Shown here: in pieces, positions 27,554 through 37,792 of the stretch
How the letters are laid out: every line of letters begins with the position of its first letter
Numbering within the stretch: position 1 is the first letter of the stretch
NCBI RefSeq assembly: GCF_005145025.1
Contig: NZ_CP039695.1
Coordinates: 1 to 64,000 of the forward strand
Length of the DNA stretch: 64,000 bases
Direction of reading: 5' to 3'
Source: Novosphingobium sp. EMRT-2
GTDB lineage: Bacteria; Pseudomonadota; Alphaproteobacteria; Sphingomonadales; Sphingomonadaceae
Notes under the pieces: model-generated
What the model saw: the letters and a program-made list of their open reading frames with translations, nothing else
What the model was told of the DNA's origin: nothing
Databases searched by the model: none
Program-made: the position numbers and the translations under genes

Positions 27554-27620
27554 TCCCCGCGCGGGCGGGGGAAGGCGTCGCCGGTATCGCTCCGGCCCGT
27601 CCTCCCCGCCGGCGCGGGGA
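27554..27620. repeat. GC-rich palindromic repeat between tsf and pyrH
   Basis: tccccgcgcgggcggggg (27554-27571) and tccccgccggcgcgggga (27603-27620) form a near-perfect 18-bp inverted repeat around 31 bases. The form is that of dispersed intergenic repeats in sphingomonads. It could terminate or stabilise the tsf transcript. Confidence 0.6.
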
Positions 27621-27725
27621 TCGCTGTATGCGGCCGCCACCATGGCCGGCCACGCCACCCTTGGCAGCGCGGTCCATCCGCGTATAAGGGCCGCGTTTAC
27701 CCCCGTTTGCGAGTACCCCGTTCCC

Positions 27726-28448
27726 ATGAGCCTCCCCAAGTTCAAGCGCATCCTGCTCAAGCTTTCGGGCGAGGTGCTGATGGGGAACCAGCAGTTCGGC
27801 ATCGATACCGATTTCGTCGATCGCCTGGCCGCCGAGGTAAAGGCGGTGAAGGATACCGGGGTCGAACTGTGCCTCGTGATCGGCGGAGGCAACATCTTTC
27901 GCGGCATGGCCGGCGCGGCCAAGGGCATGGACCGGGCGCAGGCCGATTACATGGGCATGCTGGCCACGGTGATGAACGCGCTGGCGATGCAGTCCTCGCT
28001 CGAAAAGCTGGGCGTCCACACGCGCGTGCAGTCGGCCGTGCAGATGGACGCGGTGTGCGAGCCTGTCATTCGCCGCCGTGCCGAACGCCATCTGGAAAAG
28101 GGCCGTGTGGTGATCTTCGCCGCCGGCGTGGGCGCGCCCTATTTCACCACGGATAGCGGCGCGGCGCTGCGGGCGGCCGAAATGCAGTGCGACGCGCTGC
28201 TCAAGGGCACCAGCGTGGACGGCGTTTACGATGCCGATCCGAAGAAGAACCCCGCGGCAAAGCGTTATGAAACCGTGGATTATGCCACCGTGCTGGCAAA
28301 CAACCTGCAGGTGATGGACGCCAGCGCCGTGGCGCTTTGCCGCGATAACCAGATTCCCATCGTCGTTTTCTCGATCCGCGAGCAGGGCAATCTTGCCCGT
28401 GTGCTGGCCGGTGAGGGGACGCAGACCATCGTGCAGAAGGAAGCCTGA
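27726..28448 (+). CDS. pyrH: UMP kinase
   Basis: Phosphorylates UMP to UDP; a hexameric amino-acid-kinase-fold enzyme regulated by GTP and UTP. The 240 residues begin [20 protein letters not shown], with [36 protein letters not shown] and [16 protein letters not shown]. The frame is open further upstream, but ATG 27726 matches the family start. frr follows after 2 bases. Confidence 0.97.
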   Translation: MSLPKFKRILLKLSGEVLMGNQQFGIDTDFVDRLAAEVKAVKDTGVELCLVIGGGNIFRGMAGAAKGMDRAQADYMGMLATVMNALAMQSSLEKLGVHTRVQSAVQMDAVCEPVIRRRAERHLEKGRVVIFAAGVGAPYFTTDSGAALRAAEMQCDALLKGTSVDGVYDADPKKNPAAKRYETVDYATVLANNLQVMDASAVALCRDNQIPIVVFSIREQGNLARVLAGEGTQTIVQKEA

Positions 28449-28450
28449 CC

Positions 28451-29008
28451 ATGGCCAAGTATGACAAGGCCGATCTCGAACGCCGGATGAAGGGCGCGGT
28501 TGAATCGTTCAAGAGCGATCTTTCGGGCCTGCGCACGGGCCGCGCCAACACGGCGCTGCTCGATCCGATCACGGTCGAAGTCTATGGCGCGCATACGCCG
28601 CTCAACCAGATCGCCACCGTTTCCGCGCCCGAACCGCGCCTGCTCTCGGTACAGGTCTGGGACAAGTCGAACATTGGCCCGGTGGAAAAGGCGATCCGTT
28701 CGGCGGGTCTCGGCCTCAACCCGATCAACGACGGCAACAACCTGCGCCTGCCGATCCCCGACCTGACCGAGGAGCGCCGCAAGGAACTGGCCAAGCTGGC
28801 CAGCCAGTACGCTGAAAAGGCGCGCATCGCGATCCGCAACGTCCGTCGTGACGGTATGGAAGCGCTCAAGGCCGACGAGAACAAGAAGGAAATCTCGGAA
28901 GACGAGCGCAAGCGCGCCGAAGCCGACGTGCAGAAGCTGACCGACGAATACATCAAGGCGGCCGATGAAGCCGCCGCCCAGAAGGAAAAGGAAATCCTGG
29001 GCAAGTGA
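28451..29008 (+). CDS. frr: Ribosome recycling factor
   Basis: Releases ribosomes from mRNA after termination, together with EF-G. The 185 residues include [40 protein letters not shown] and RVRDG-type sequence ([15 protein letters not shown]). It follows pyrH by 2 bases and overlaps uppS by 4. Confidence 0.98.
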   Translation: MAKYDKADLERRMKGAVESFKSDLSGLRTGRANTALLDPITVEVYGAHTPLNQIATVSAPEPRLLSVQVWDKSNIGPVEKAIRSAGLGLNPINDGNNLRLPIPDLTEERRKELAKLASQYAEKARIAIRNVRRDGMEALKADENKKEISEDERKRAEADVQKLTDEYIKAADEAAAQKEKEILGK

Positions 29009-29721
29009 GCGCGGCGGTCGCCCCGAAAAACGGGTCGGGAGATACCGGTTGCGCCGCGCGGCACGTCGCCATCATCATGGATGGCAACGGACGCTGGGCG
29101 AAGAAGCGCCTGTTGCCGCGCGTGATCGGGCACAAGCGCGGAGTGGACGCGGTGCGCGAAGTCGCGCGCGCCGCGCGCGACATGGGGCTTGAAGCGCTGA
29201 CGCTCTACGCCTTCTCGTCCGAGAACTGGAAGCGCCCGGCGGACGAGATCGCCGACCTCATGGGGCTGCTCAAGGCCTTCATCCGCAGCGATCTGCAGGA
29301 ACTGATCGACAACAACGCGCGGCTCAGGATCATCGGCGATTATCATGGGCTTGCGCCCGATATCGTAGAGCTGGTCGAAGATGCCATGGCGCGCACGGCG
29401 GCGAACACCGGCACCACGCTGGCGATCGCGCTGAACTACGGATCGCAGCAGGAGATCGCACGCGCGGCGGCGCGGGCCGCCGCCAAGGGTGCGATCACGC
29501 CCGAAGCGATCGAGGCCGAACTCTATACCGCCGATCTGCCCCCGCTCGATCTGCTGATCCGCACCTCGGGCGAGGTGCGGCTGTCCAATTTCCTCCTGTG
29601 GCAGGCTGCCTACGCCGAAATGTGGTTCACCGACGTGCTGTGGCCCGATTTCACGCCCGAGCACCTGCGGCAGGCGCTGGAGCAGTTCTCGACCCGCGAG
29701 CGGCGCTTTGGCGGCCGCTGA
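29005..29721 (+). CDS. uppS: Undecaprenyl diphosphate synthase (isoprenyl transferase)
   Basis: Makes the C55 lipid carrier for cell wall precursors. The 238 residues have the catalytic [16 protein letters not shown] near residue 20, [20 protein letters not shown], and near the end [23 protein letters not shown] 29005 overlaps the frr stop. The 14-base overlap with cdsA indicates coupling. Confidence 0.97.
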   Translation: MSAAVAPKNGSGDTGCAARHVAIIMDGNGRWAKKRLLPRVIGHKRGVDAVREVARAARDMGLEALTLYAFSSENWKRPADEIADLMGLLKAFIRSDLQELIDNNARLRIIGDYHGLAPDIVELVEDAMARTAANTGTTLAIALNYGSQQEIARAAARAAAKGAITPEAIEAELYTADLPPLDLLIRTSGEVRLSNFLLWQAAYAEMWFTDVLWPDFTPEHLRQALEQFSTRERRFGGR

Positions 29722-30457
29722 TCCTTCCGCCGAAGGCGCTGCCACGCCGCCCCGGCGGAGCGACCTGCCATTGCGCATCGCCTCGGCCGTGGTCATGCTC
29801 GCCATCGCGGGCCTGGCCATCTGGCGCGATGGAGTGGTGCTCGATTGCTTCATCGCGCTGGTCGCTTTCGCCGCCTATGGCGAATACGTCATGCTGGCGA
29901 GCCGGATCGCGACCGACCCGGCGCGGCTGGGCGCGGCGGCGATCACCGGCGCGTTCTACATCGGCTGGGCAGCGCTCGCGCTGATCGTCATGCCCACGCC
30001 GCTGTTGATCGCGGTGATCGGGCTGGTGATCTGCACCGATACCGGCGCCTACTTCTCCGGGCGCGCGCTGGGCGGGCCGAAGATCGCGCCGAAGATCAGC
30101 CCTTCCAAGACCTGGGCGGGTCTTGCTGGCGGCATGGCGGCGGCGGGCATCTGGTTGGCGCTGGTCACGCTTTCGGGCGGATACATGCTCTCGGCGCTGG
30201 GGCCGACCGGGCCGAGCCTGAAGCAGGCGCTGGCGATTACCAATTTCGGCATGGCGGCGCTGGCCGGCGCCGGGCTGGCGGTGGTGGCGCAGGCCGGCGA
30301 TTTCTATGAAAGCTGGCTCAAGCGCCGGGCCGGCGTGAAAGACAGTTCGCGCCTGATCCCCGGCCACGGCGGCGTGTTCGACCGCGTCGATGGCTTGTTG
30401 CCGGTGGCGATCGTCGCGGGAACGGCCTGGGCGATGGGACTTGGCGGAGGAGCCTGA
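29708..30457 (+). CDS. cdsA: Phosphatidate cytidylyltransferase
   Basis: Produces CDP-diacylglycerol, the substrate of PssA encoded 5 kb upstream. The 249-residue integral membrane protein has the CdsA signature [20 protein letters not shown], then GVFDRVD near residue 210. The start is a TTG at 29708 within uppS; no better start is present before the first membrane helix. The stop is 1 base before dxr. Confidence 0.95.
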   Translation: MAAADPSAEGAATPPRRSDLPLRIASAVVMLAIAGLAIWRDGVVLDCFIALVAFAAYGEYVMLASRIATDPARLGAAAITGAFYIGWAALALIVMPTPLLIAVIGLVICTDTGAYFSGRALGGPKIAPKISPSKTWAGLAGGMAAAGIWLALVTLSGGYMLSALGPTGPSLKQALAITNFGMAALAGAGLAVVAQAGDFYESWLKRRAGVKDSSRLIPGHGGVFDRVDGLLPVAIVAGTAWAMGLGGGA

Positions 30458-30458
30458 G

Positions 30459-31625
30459 ATGACCGGACAACGCACGATTTCGGTTCTGGGCGCGACGGGT
30501 TCGATCGGCGCTTCCACGCTCGATCTTGTCCGCCGCAATCCCGATGCCTTCCGGGTGGTGGCGCTGACCGCGAACGCGCAGGCGGCGGAACTGGCGGCGC
30601 TGGCGCGCGAATTCCGCGCGGACGTGGCGGTCGTGGCCGACGAGGCGCGGCTTCCCGAACTGCGCGAACATCTCGCCGGATCGGGCGTGGAAGCCGCGGG
30701 CGGGCCGGCAGCGCTGGTGGAGGCGGCCGCGCGCGGCGCGGATATCACCGTGGCGGCGATCGTCGGATGCGCGGGCCTTGCGCCCACCATGGCGGCAATC
30801 GAACAGGGCAAGGTGATCGCGCTGGCCAACAAGGAAGCGCTGGTTTCCGCCGGCGAGGTGATGACCGCGGCGGTTGCCCGGACCGGGGCTACGCTGCTGC
30901 CGGTCGATTCCGAACACAACGCGATCTTCCAGTGCCTGCAGGGCAACGATCCCGCCAACGTCCGCTGGATCACGCTGACGGCCAGCGGCGGCCCGTTCCG
31001 CGATTGGCCCGCCGAACGCCTGGCACGGGCCACCCCGGCCGAAGCGGTGAAACACCCCAACTGGTCGATGGGCGCCAAGATCAGCGTCGATTCGGCCACG
31101 ATGATGAACAAGGGGCTGGAGTTCATCGAGGCGTTCCACCTGTTCCCCGTGGGCGTGGAGCGGCTGCGCATCATCGTTCACCCGCAATCGATCGTGCATT
31201 CGATGGTCGAATACCGGGATGGGTCCACGCTGGCGCAGCTCGGCCCTTCGGACATGCGCGTGCCGATCGCGTCCGCGCTCGCCTGGCCCGCGCGGATGGA
31301 CACGCCCTGCGCGCCGCTCGATCTTGCCGCGATCGGTGAACTTACCTTCCGCGCGCCCGACGAAACCCGCTTTCCCGCCACCCGCCTTGCGCGCGAGGCG
31401 GTGACGGCGGGCGGTTCCGCGCCGGCCGTGCTCAACGCCGCCAACGAGATCGCCGTCGCCGCGTTCCTGGCCGGTCAGATCGCGTTCACCGATATTGCGG
31501 AGAATGCGGCGCGCGTGCTCGATTCGATGAACGATTTTTCCGCTCCGGGCTCGCTGGACGATGTTATTCTGGTGGACCGCGCCGCACGGGCCAGAACGCG
31601 TGAAACGATGGAGCTTGCGCACTGA
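30459..31625 (+). CDS. dxr: 1-deoxy-D-xylulose 5-phosphate reductoisomerase
   Basis: The first committed step of the MEP isoprenoid pathway: DXP to MEP with NADPH. The 388 residues begin with an NADPH-binding motif (ISVLGATGSIGASTLDLVRR). They contain VIALANKEALVSAGEV, the metal-binding LLPVDSEHNAIFQCLQG, and MMNKGLEFIEAFHLF. ATG 30459 fits the family. It feeds the isoprenoid supply used by uppS. The final A of the stop is the A of the rseP ATG. Confidence 0.97.
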   Translation: MTGQRTISVLGATGSIGASTLDLVRRNPDAFRVVALTANAQAAELAALAREFRADVAVVADEARLPELREHLAGSGVEAAGGPAALVEAAARGADITVAAIVGCAGLAPTMAAIEQGKVIALANKEALVSAGEVMTAAVARTGATLLPVDSEHNAIFQCLQGNDPANVRWITLTASGGPFRDWPAERLARATPAEAVKHPNWSMGAKISVDSATMMNKGLEFIEAFHLFPVGVERLRIIVHPQSIVHSMVEYRDGSTLAQLGPSDMRVPIASALAWPARMDTPCAPLDLAAIGELTFRAPDETRFPATRLAREAVTAGGSAPAVLNAANEIAVAAFLAGQIAFTDIAENAARVLDSMNDFSAPGSLDDVILVDRAARARTRETMELAH

Positions 31626-32752
31626 TGCCCACACCACCGCTGCACGATCCGGGGATCCTCGTGACCCTGCTCGCCTTCGTTCTCGTGCTCGGGCCGCTCG
31701 TGTTCATCCACGAACTGGGGCATTACCTTGTCGGCCGGCTGTTCGGCGTGAAGGCGGAAAGCTTTTCGATCGGGTTCGGCAAGGAACTGGCGGGGTGGAC
31801 CGACAAGCGTGGCACGCGCTGGAAGCTGTCCGTCCTGCCGCTGGGCGGCTACGTCCAGTTCGCGGGCGACATGAATCCCGCAAGCCAGCCCGATCCCGCC
31901 TGGCTATCGCTGCCCGCCGCTGAGCGCGAGCGGACGTTCCAGGCCAAGCCGCTGTTGCAACGCGCGCTGATCGTGCTGGCCGGGCCGGTGACCAATCTGG
32001 TTTTCGCGGTGCTGATCCTGGCGGCGTTCAACATGATCGATGGGCGTGTTGTTGCCTCGCCGGTGGTGGGCGTGGTCCAGCCGACCTCGGTGGCCGACAA
32101 GGCCGGCCTGCGCGCGGGCGACCGCGTGGTGTCGCTGCAAGGTGCGCGCATCGACGATTTCCTGCAAATCCGCATGGAAGTGTCGCAGCACCCCGCCGAA
32201 CCGCTGGATCTGGTAATCGAGCGCGACGGCAAGCAATTGCCGATGCAGGTCACGCCCGAAGCCAAAGTGCTGTCCGATGCCTTCGGAAACGAACAGCGCA
32301 TCGGTTATCTGGGCATCGGCCCGGCCCGTTTCGACGTGGTGCGCGCCGGTCCGGTGGATGCCGTGGCCGACGCGGTGGGGCAGACGCGCGACATCATCGG
32401 CATGATGGTGACCGGCATCGGCCAGATCGTGACCGGCCGGCGCGAGGTGAAAGAGCTGGGCGGGCCAATCAAGATCGCCAAGTATTCCGGCGAGCAACTG
32501 GTATCGGGCTGGCGCAACTACGCATGGTTTGTCGCGCTGATTTCGATTAACTTGGGGTTCATTAATCTGCTGCCAATTCCGGTGCTGGACGGAGGTCATC
32601 TCGCTTTCTACGCCGCCGAGGCGGTGCGCAGGAAGCCGGTCAGCCGGCGCGGCCAGGAATGGGCGTTCCGCACCGGGTTGGCCTTTGTTGTCGGTTTGAT
32701 GCTCTTTGTTACGATCAATGACGTTGCGTCGCTGAAAGTGTTCGGAGGGTAG
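31625..32752 (+). CDS. rseP: Intramembrane zinc metalloprotease RseP
   Basis: A site-2 protease that cleaves anti-sigma factors and signal peptide remnants in the inner membrane. The 375 residues have the catalytic HELGH (29-33) in the first helix and one PDZ domain at about 120-200 (VVQPTSVADKAGLRAGDRVV). The second metal motif INLLPIPVLDGGHL is near residue 318. It lies upstream of bamA, its usual neighbour. Confidence 0.96.
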   Translation: MPTPPLHDPGILVTLLAFVLVLGPLVFIHELGHYLVGRLFGVKAESFSIGFGKELAGWTDKRGTRWKLSVLPLGGYVQFAGDMNPASQPDPAWLSLPAAERERTFQAKPLLQRALIVLAGPVTNLVFAVLILAAFNMIDGRVVASPVVGVVQPTSVADKAGLRAGDRVVSLQGARIDDFLQIRMEVSQHPAEPLDLVIERDGKQLPMQVTPEAKVLSDAFGNEQRIGYLGIGPARFDVVRAGPVDAVADAVGQTRDIIGMMVTGIGQIVTGRREVKELGGPIKIAKYSGEQLVSGWRNYAWFVALISINLGFINLLPIPVLDGGHLAFYAAEAVRRKPVSRRGQEWAFRTGLAFVVGLMLFVTINDVASLKVFGG

Positions 32753-32927
32753 GGGAGACAATCCGGTCGCGGGGGCCGGATTTTCCACAATTTGCGGGGC
32801 GATCGAACGCTTGGACAGCCTGCTTGCTTGATTGGCGGGGCTGCTTCGGGCAGATGGCGGCGATTGCTGGTGCGGCCGGTCCTTGCGAAAGGGCTTGCCG
32901 CAAGAACACACGGGATGGCGCTTGGTG

Positions 32928-35636
32928 ATGATTGGACGTAACTCGGGCCGGACCGTTCCTGCCTCGCCACGGGCGTCGTCGGTGGCTCTTGCCCTGATGG
33001 TCACCACCTGCATGACCGGCGTGCCGGAAATGGCGGCGGCGCAGCAGAGCCAGGCGGATCAGAAGCCCGCGCGCAAGCCTTCGGCCCTGTTCGGCAAACA
33101 TGCCCGGCAAGCCGCGCCGGCCAGCGCGGTTCCGGTTCCCGCCACCCCCGCGCCGGCGCCCGCCGCGCCGCCGGTGGTCGCGGAAGTCACGGTCAAGTCG
33201 ATCACGATCGATGGCGCGCAGCGGCTGGAGCCGGATACCATCCGCTCTTACATCCGCCTGCGCGAAGGAGATCGCTATACCCAGGCCGCCGCCGACCAGG
33301 TGCTGAAGGACCTGTTCGCGACCGAGCTGTTCTCGGACGTGCAGCTGCGCAACAACAACGGCGACGTGGTGATCCAGGTCAAGGAGAACCCGGTCGTCAA
33401 CCGTATCATCCTGGAGGGCAACAAGCGCCTCAAGGAAGACAAGATCCTGCCCGAAATCAAGCTTTCGGCGCGCCAGATTTTCACCCGTTCCAAGGTGCGC
33501 GCGGACGTCGCCCGCATCATCGAGCTGTACAAGCGGCAGGGCCGCTTCGCCGCTTCGGTCGAACCGAAGATGGTCATGCTTGAACAGAACCGCGTCGATA
33601 TCGTGTTCGAGATCAGCGAGGGGCCGAAGTCCAAGGTCCGCCAGATCAACATCATCGGCAACGAGAAGTTCTCCGACGGGGAACTGCGCGGCCAGATGGT
33701 GACCAAGCAATCGCGCTTCTTCCGCCTGTTCAGCTCGGGCACCAGCTACGATCCCGATCGTCTCGCCTTCGACCAGCAGAAGCTGCGCCAGTTCTACCTG
33801 ACCAACGGTTACGCCGATTTCCGCGTGGTTTCGGCCGTGGCCGAACTGACGCCCGACAAGCGCGATTTCATCATCACCTACGTGGTGGAAGAGGGGAAGC
33901 GCTACAAGTTCGGCGACGTCAAGGTGGACAGCCAGCTGCGCGACTTCGATGGCGACAAGCTGGCCGAGCGGCTGAGCATCAAGAAGGGCCAGTGGTACAA
34001 CGCCAAGGCGGTTGAAGACACGGTCGACAGCCTCACCGAAACCGCCGGCAGCTTCGGTTATGCCTTCGCCGACGTCCGTCCCGACTTCCAGCGCGACAAG
34101 GACGACCTGACGATGAGCGTGACCTTCCGCATGGCGGAAGCACCGCGCGTCTATGTCGAGCGCGTGGACGTCAACGGCAACACGCTGACGCAGGACAAGG
34201 TGGTCCGCCGCGAGTTCCGGCTAGGTGAGGGCGACGCCTTCAACAGCCTGCAGATCAAGCGCTCCACCAACCGCATCAAGTCGCTGGGCTATTTCCAGGA
34301 AAAGTTCGAGGTCGAGCAGAAGCCTGGAAGCGCGGCCGACCGCATCGTGCTGGAAGCCAACGTCGAGGAAAAGCCGACCGGCCAGCTCCAGCTTTCCGCC
34401 GGCTTCTCCAGCCTTGAAAGCTTCATCTTCCAGGCCTCGATCCAGCAGAACAACTTCCGCGGCCGTGGCCAGACTGTGGGCCTCAGCGTCGATTATTCGC
34501 GCTATTCGCGCGCGGTGCAGGTGAGCTTTACCGAGCCTTACCTGTTCGACCGGAACGTCTCGTTCGGCATGGACGTCTATCGGCGCGACTACAACAGCTT
34601 CAACTACTTCAACGCCAACCGCAACACGACCTACCGGCAGGCCACCACCGGCTTCCAGGCGCGCATCGGTGTGGCGCTGACCGAATATACCTCGCTGATC
34701 GGGCGCTACACGCTCAACTTCGACAACGTCACGCTCGACAAGGATACCTACTATCTCAACGGCCAGTGCAGCCCTCTGCTGGCCGGTCGGTATCTGTGCG
34801 ACGCCATCGGAAAGCGTACCAGTTCGATTCTGGGTCTCTCGCTGGTCTATGACACGCGCGACAACCGCCTGCGGCCGACGCGCGGCACCTCGCTGGTGCT
34901 GGGTGGCGACATCGCCGGGCTTGGTGGTTCGGTGAAGTATGCCCGACTCACCGCCAACGCCTCGAAGTATTTCCCGCTGGGCCATGGCTTCATCTTCTCG
35001 CTGCGCGGGGAAGGCGGCGCGATCAAGGCGTTGGGCAGCCGCTCCAACGATCCGTCGATCGACGACGTGCGCCTGACGGACCGCTTCTTCCTGGGCGAAC
35101 CGCAGATCCGCGGCTTCGACATTCGCGGCGTCGGCCCGCGCGTGCTGCGCAAGCAGTATTCTGGATATGATCCAAAGACCGGTACGGGCGGCACCGTTTC
35201 TACGGATCGCAACCAGTGGGTCGATGACGCGCTCGGCGGCAGGTATTATTACCTTGCTCATGCCGAGGTCGAGATTCCGCTGGGGTCCGGCGCGCGCGAA
35301 ATGGGCTTGCGGCCTTCGATCTTCGTGGACGCGGGAGCTGTGTTTGGTGTGGCGCACCCGCAGACAACGGGTGCTGGCACGTTGTTGTACCTGGATAACT
35401 TGACGGGGAAGGTGACGACGTCTTCCCAGGATTCCAGTGGGGCCAAGAACGACGTTTACCAGAAGTACGATGAGGTTTTCGTCGGCGACAGCCCCAAGCC
35501 GCGCATCTCGGTGGGTATCGGCGTCAACTGGAACTCGCCGTTCGGTCCTTTCCGCATCGATTTCGCCAAGGTCCTCAGCAAGGTCCAAGGCGACGACCCC
35601 AAGGCATTCACTTTCAACGTAGGAACCCAGTTCTGA
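32928..35636 (+). CDS. bamA: Outer membrane protein assembly factor BamA
   Basis: The core of the machinery that inserts beta-barrels into the outer membrane. From ATG 32928 the protein has 902 residues. A signal peptide (SSVALALMVTTCMTGVPEMA) is followed by an Ala/Pro linker, then five POTRA domains at about 80-430. The C-terminal barrel includes the family motif VRLTDRFFLGEPQIRGFDIR and ends with the outer-membrane signal NVGTQF. An in-frame extension to 32832 lacks signal-peptide character. The last A of the stop is the first base of the skp ATG. Confidence 0.95.
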   Translation: MIGRNSGRTVPASPRASSVALALMVTTCMTGVPEMAAAQQSQADQKPARKPSALFGKHARQAAPASAVPVPATPAPAPAAPPVVAEVTVKSITIDGAQRLEPDTIRSYIRLREGDRYTQAAADQVLKDLFATELFSDVQLRNNNGDVVIQVKENPVVNRIILEGNKRLKEDKILPEIKLSARQIFTRSKVRADVARIIELYKRQGRFAASVEPKMVMLEQNRVDIVFEISEGPKSKVRQINIIGNEKFSDGELRGQMVTKQSRFFRLFSSGTSYDPDRLAFDQQKLRQFYLTNGYADFRVVSAVAELTPDKRDFIITYVVEEGKRYKFGDVKVDSQLRDFDGDKLAERLSIKKGQWYNAKAVEDTVDSLTETAGSFGYAFADVRPDFQRDKDDLTMSVTFRMAEAPRVYVERVDVNGNTLTQDKVVRREFRLGEGDAFNSLQIKRSTNRIKSLGYFQEKFEVEQKPGSAADRIVLEANVEEKPTGQLQLSAGFSSLESFIFQASIQQNNFRGRGQTVGLSVDYSRYSRAVQVSFTEPYLFDRNVSFGMDVYRRDYNSFNYFNANRNTTYRQATTGFQARIGVALTEYTSLIGRYTLNFDNVTLDKDTYYLNGQCSPLLAGRYLCDAIGKRTSSILGLSLVYDTRDNRLRPTRGTSLVLGGDIAGLGGSVKYARLTANASKYFPLGHGFIFSLRGEGGAIKALGSRSNDPSIDDVRLTDRFFLGEPQIRGFDIRGVGPRVLRKQYSGYDPKTGTGGTVSTDRNQWVDDALGGRYYYLAHAEVEIPLGSGAREMGLRPSIFVDAGAVFGVAHPQTTGAGTLLYLDNLTGKVTTSSQDSSGAKNDVYQKYDEVFVGDSPKPRISVGIGVNWNSPFGPFRIDFAKVLSKVQGDDPKAFTFNVGTQF

Positions 35637-36334
35637 TGATCATGCGCATTGCATCGGCCCTTGTCGCGGGCCTTCTCGTTTCGGTTGCTCCGCAGGCCAT
35701 GGCCGCCGCTCCGGCGCCGGCCGCCCCGGTCGCCACCGGTGGTATTGTCGCCGCCGGTATCGCCGTGGCCAACCCGCCGGCGATCGTCGCCTCGTCCTCG
35801 GCCTACCAGACCGCGCAGCAGCAGCGTCCGGTGACCTACAAGGCGCAGATCGACCAGGCCAACACCCGCAAGAACCAGATCACCGCGCAGCTTCAGCCGC
35901 TCTACGCCAAGCTGGAAGCGGATTCGAAGGCGCCCAAGCCCGATCAGGCCGCGCTGCGCCAGCAGTATGCGCAGATCCAGCAGATCGAACAGGCCGGCCA
36001 GCGTGAAATCCAGCAGATCCTGGAGCCGCTGCAGCTTTCGGAACAGTACGTTCTCGAACAGATCGGCGACAAGCTGGACGACGCCACGCAGAGCGCGATG
36101 ACCAAGCGCAAGATCTCGCTGGTTCTCGATTCGCAGTCGGTGATCAAGGCCGATCAGGCGTACAACCTGAATCAGGACATCCTGACCGAACTCAACGCGC
36201 TGATCCCCTCGGCGCAGCTCGTGCCGCCGGCCGGCTGGCTGCCGCGCGCGCAGCGTGAACAGCAGGCCCAGCAGCAGGCGGCGCAGGCCGCTGCCGCGCA
36301 GCCGGACAACAAGAAGGCGCCGGTCGGCCGCTGA
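35636..36334 (+). CDS. skp: OmpH/Skp family periplasmic chaperone
   Basis: A 232-residue exported protein. The signal peptide (IASALVAGLLVSVAPQAMAA) is followed by an Ala/Pro-rich stretch, then the OmpH helical hairpin at about 60-190 (YKAQIDQANTRKNQITAQLQ, QREIQQILEPLQLSEQYVLE). A Gln/Ala-rich tail ends the protein. Skp-type chaperones guard unfolded outer membrane proteins on the way to BamA, which overlaps it. It is longer than E. coli Skp because of low-complexity ends. Confidence 0.88.
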   Translation: MIMRIASALVAGLLVSVAPQAMAAAPAPAAPVATGGIVAAGIAVANPPAIVASSSAYQTAQQQRPVTYKAQIDQANTRKNQITAQLQPLYAKLEADSKAPKPDQAALRQQYAQIQQIEQAGQREIQQILEPLQLSEQYVLEQIGDKLDDATQSAMTKRKISLVLDSQSVIKADQAYNLNQDILTELNALIPSAQLVPPAGWLPRAQREQQAQQQAAQAAAAQPDNKKAPVGR

Positions 36335-36370
36335 GGCCATCCGCGTCGAACAGCGTCAAACGGGGGCACC

Positions 36371-36847
36371 ATGGCGGAAGATCAGACGGACGGCGCGGGT
36401 GCCGCACCGTTCGACTATGACGTGACCAAGGTGATGGCGGCGCTTCCGCACCGCTATCCCCTGTTGCTGGTCGATCGCGTTCTGGGCCTTGTGCCCGATG
36501 TATCGATCCACGCGGTCAAGGCTGTCTCGATGAACGAGCAGTTCTTCCAGGGGCACTTCCCCGGCCGGCCGATCATGCCCGGCGTTCTCCAGATCGAGGC
36601 GCTGGCGCAGGCCGCCGGCGTGCTCGCGGTGGAAACGCTCGGGCTCGCGAGCACCGGCAAGCTTGTCTATTTCATGGCGATCGAGGGCGCCAAGTTCCGC
36701 AATCCGGTGGAGCCTGGCTGCCTGCTGCACCTGCACGTCGAATTCACCCAGAAGCGCGCGCGCGTCTGCAAGTTCGCGGGCAAGGCCATGGTCGATGGCA
36801 AGGTGACCTGCGAGGTCAGCTTCACCGCGATGATCGCGGACAGCTGA
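36371..36847 (+). CDS. fabZ: 3-hydroxyacyl-ACP dehydratase FabZ
   Basis: Dehydrates 3-hydroxyacyl-ACP in type II fatty acid synthesis. The 158 residues have the hot-dog fold with His62 in [11 protein letters not shown] and Glu76 in QIEALAQ as catalytic residues. The N-terminal [15 protein letters not shown] is also typical. In most Gram-negatives lpxD and lpxA flank this gene; here rpmE comes next instead. Confidence 0.96.
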   Translation: MAEDQTDGAGAAPFDYDVTKVMAALPHRYPLLLVDRVLGLVPDVSIHAVKAVSMNEQFFQGHFPGRPIMPGVLQIEALAQAAGVLAVETLGLASTGKLVYFMAIEGAKFRNPVEPGCLLHLHVEFTQKRARVCKFAGKAMVDGKVTCEVSFTAMIADS

Positions 36848-36975
36848 TCCCGTTTCCGGCGGATGCCGGGCGCATCCGAGCAGGGACTCGACAAATCGCG
36901 CGGCATCCATTAGGGGCGCCGCTTTCCAGTTTCCCGAAGACCGGTCGGAACCGGTCGCCAAGCGGAGCAAGACCG

Positions 36976-37200
36976 ATGAAGGCCAATATCCACCCCGACT
37001 ACCACATGATCAAGGTGCAGATGACCGACGGCACCGTGTTCGAAACCCGCTCCACCTGGGGCAAGGAAGGCGACACGCTGGCGCTCGACATCGATCCCAC
37101 TTCGCACCCGGCCTGGACCGGCGGCACGCGTCAGATGGATCAGGGCGGCCGCGTTGCGCAGTTCAACAAGCGGTTCGGCGGTCTTTCGCTCAAGCGCTGA
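36976..37200 (+). CDS. rpmE: 50S ribosomal protein L31
   Basis: A 74-residue large-subunit protein starting [20 protein letters not shown] and containing [20 protein letters not shown] plus FNKRFGG. The Cys residues of the zinc-binding form are absent, so this is the C-minus type. GGAGCAAG lies before the ATG and a strong terminator follows. Confidence 0.97.
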   Translation: MKANIHPDYHMIKVQMTDGTVFETRSTWGKEGDTLALDIDPTSHPAWTGGTRQMDQGGRVAQFNKRFGGLSLKR

Positions 37201-37225
37201 TCGCGCGCGAAAAGCCAGACGGGCA

Positions 37226-37252
37226 GGGCGGCTTCGGCCGCCCTTTTCGTTT
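37226..37252 (+). terminator. Rho-independent terminator after rpmE
   Basis: GGGCGGC (37226-37232), tetraloop TTCG, GCCGCCC (37237-37243), then ttttcgtttt. It ends the rpmE transcript. Confidence 0.9.
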
Positions 37253-37307
37253 TCGCCCTTTCGTTAAAGCGTTTCGCAGCGATCCGTCCGTATCGGTGCG
37301 TGGCATT

Positions 37308-37322
37308 GCTATCTGCGATAGC
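37308..37322. promoter_or_regulatory. Palindromic operator candidate upstream of marR
   Basis: GCTATC-TGC-GATAGC is a perfect 15-bp inverted repeat ending 17 bases before the marR ATG. MarR proteins commonly bind such sites to repress their own gene. Confidence 0.55.
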
Positions 37323-37339
37323 CGTTCTAGAGTATCGCC

Positions 37340-37780
37340 ATGACCACCCTGACCAACGCGCTGGAAAGCCGCCTCGGTTATCAGCTGCGCCGCGCTTCCG
37401 CGGTGATGATGGCCGACCTCGCGCGCGAGTTGGCGGACCTTGACCTGCGCCCGGCGGAAGTGACCACGCTGCTGGTGATCGGCGAAAATCCCGATTGCTC
37501 GCAGACCGAGGTGGGGCAGGCGCTGGCGATCAAGCGCGCCAACATGGTGCCGATCATCGCGCGCCTGATGGACCGGGGCTTCGTTGCGCGCACGCGGGCG
37601 GACGGCCGTTCCCATGCGCTGACTCTGACCGATCAGGGCCGCAAGATGGCGGACGAAGCCAACCACCGCATCGCGGCGCATGAAGCCCGCTTCGTTACTC
37701 AGCTTGCCACGGGCGAGGTGGAAACGCTGCTGCGGTGCCTGCCGACGATCCGCGGTATTGGCGCCGAACCCGAGGGCTGA
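37340..37780 (+). CDS. MarR family transcriptional regulator
   Basis: A 146-residue winged helix-turn-helix dimer. The N-terminal helix is LESRLGYQLRRASAVMMADL. The DNA-reading part is QTEVGQALAIKRANMVPIIA followed by the wing RLMDRGFVARTRADGRSHAL. MarR proteins sense small phenolic or lipophilic ligands. The regulated target may be itself, given the palindrome upstream; the convergent dioxygenase gene is 12 bases away. Confidence 0.9.
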   Translation: MTTLTNALESRLGYQLRRASAVMMADLARELADLDLRPAEVTTLLVIGENPDCSQTEVGQALAIKRANMVPIIARLMDRGFVARTRADGRSHALTLTDQGRKMADEANHRIAAHEARFVTQLATGEVETLLRCLPTIRGIGAEPEG

Positions 37781-37792
37781 ACGCGGGCCGGC

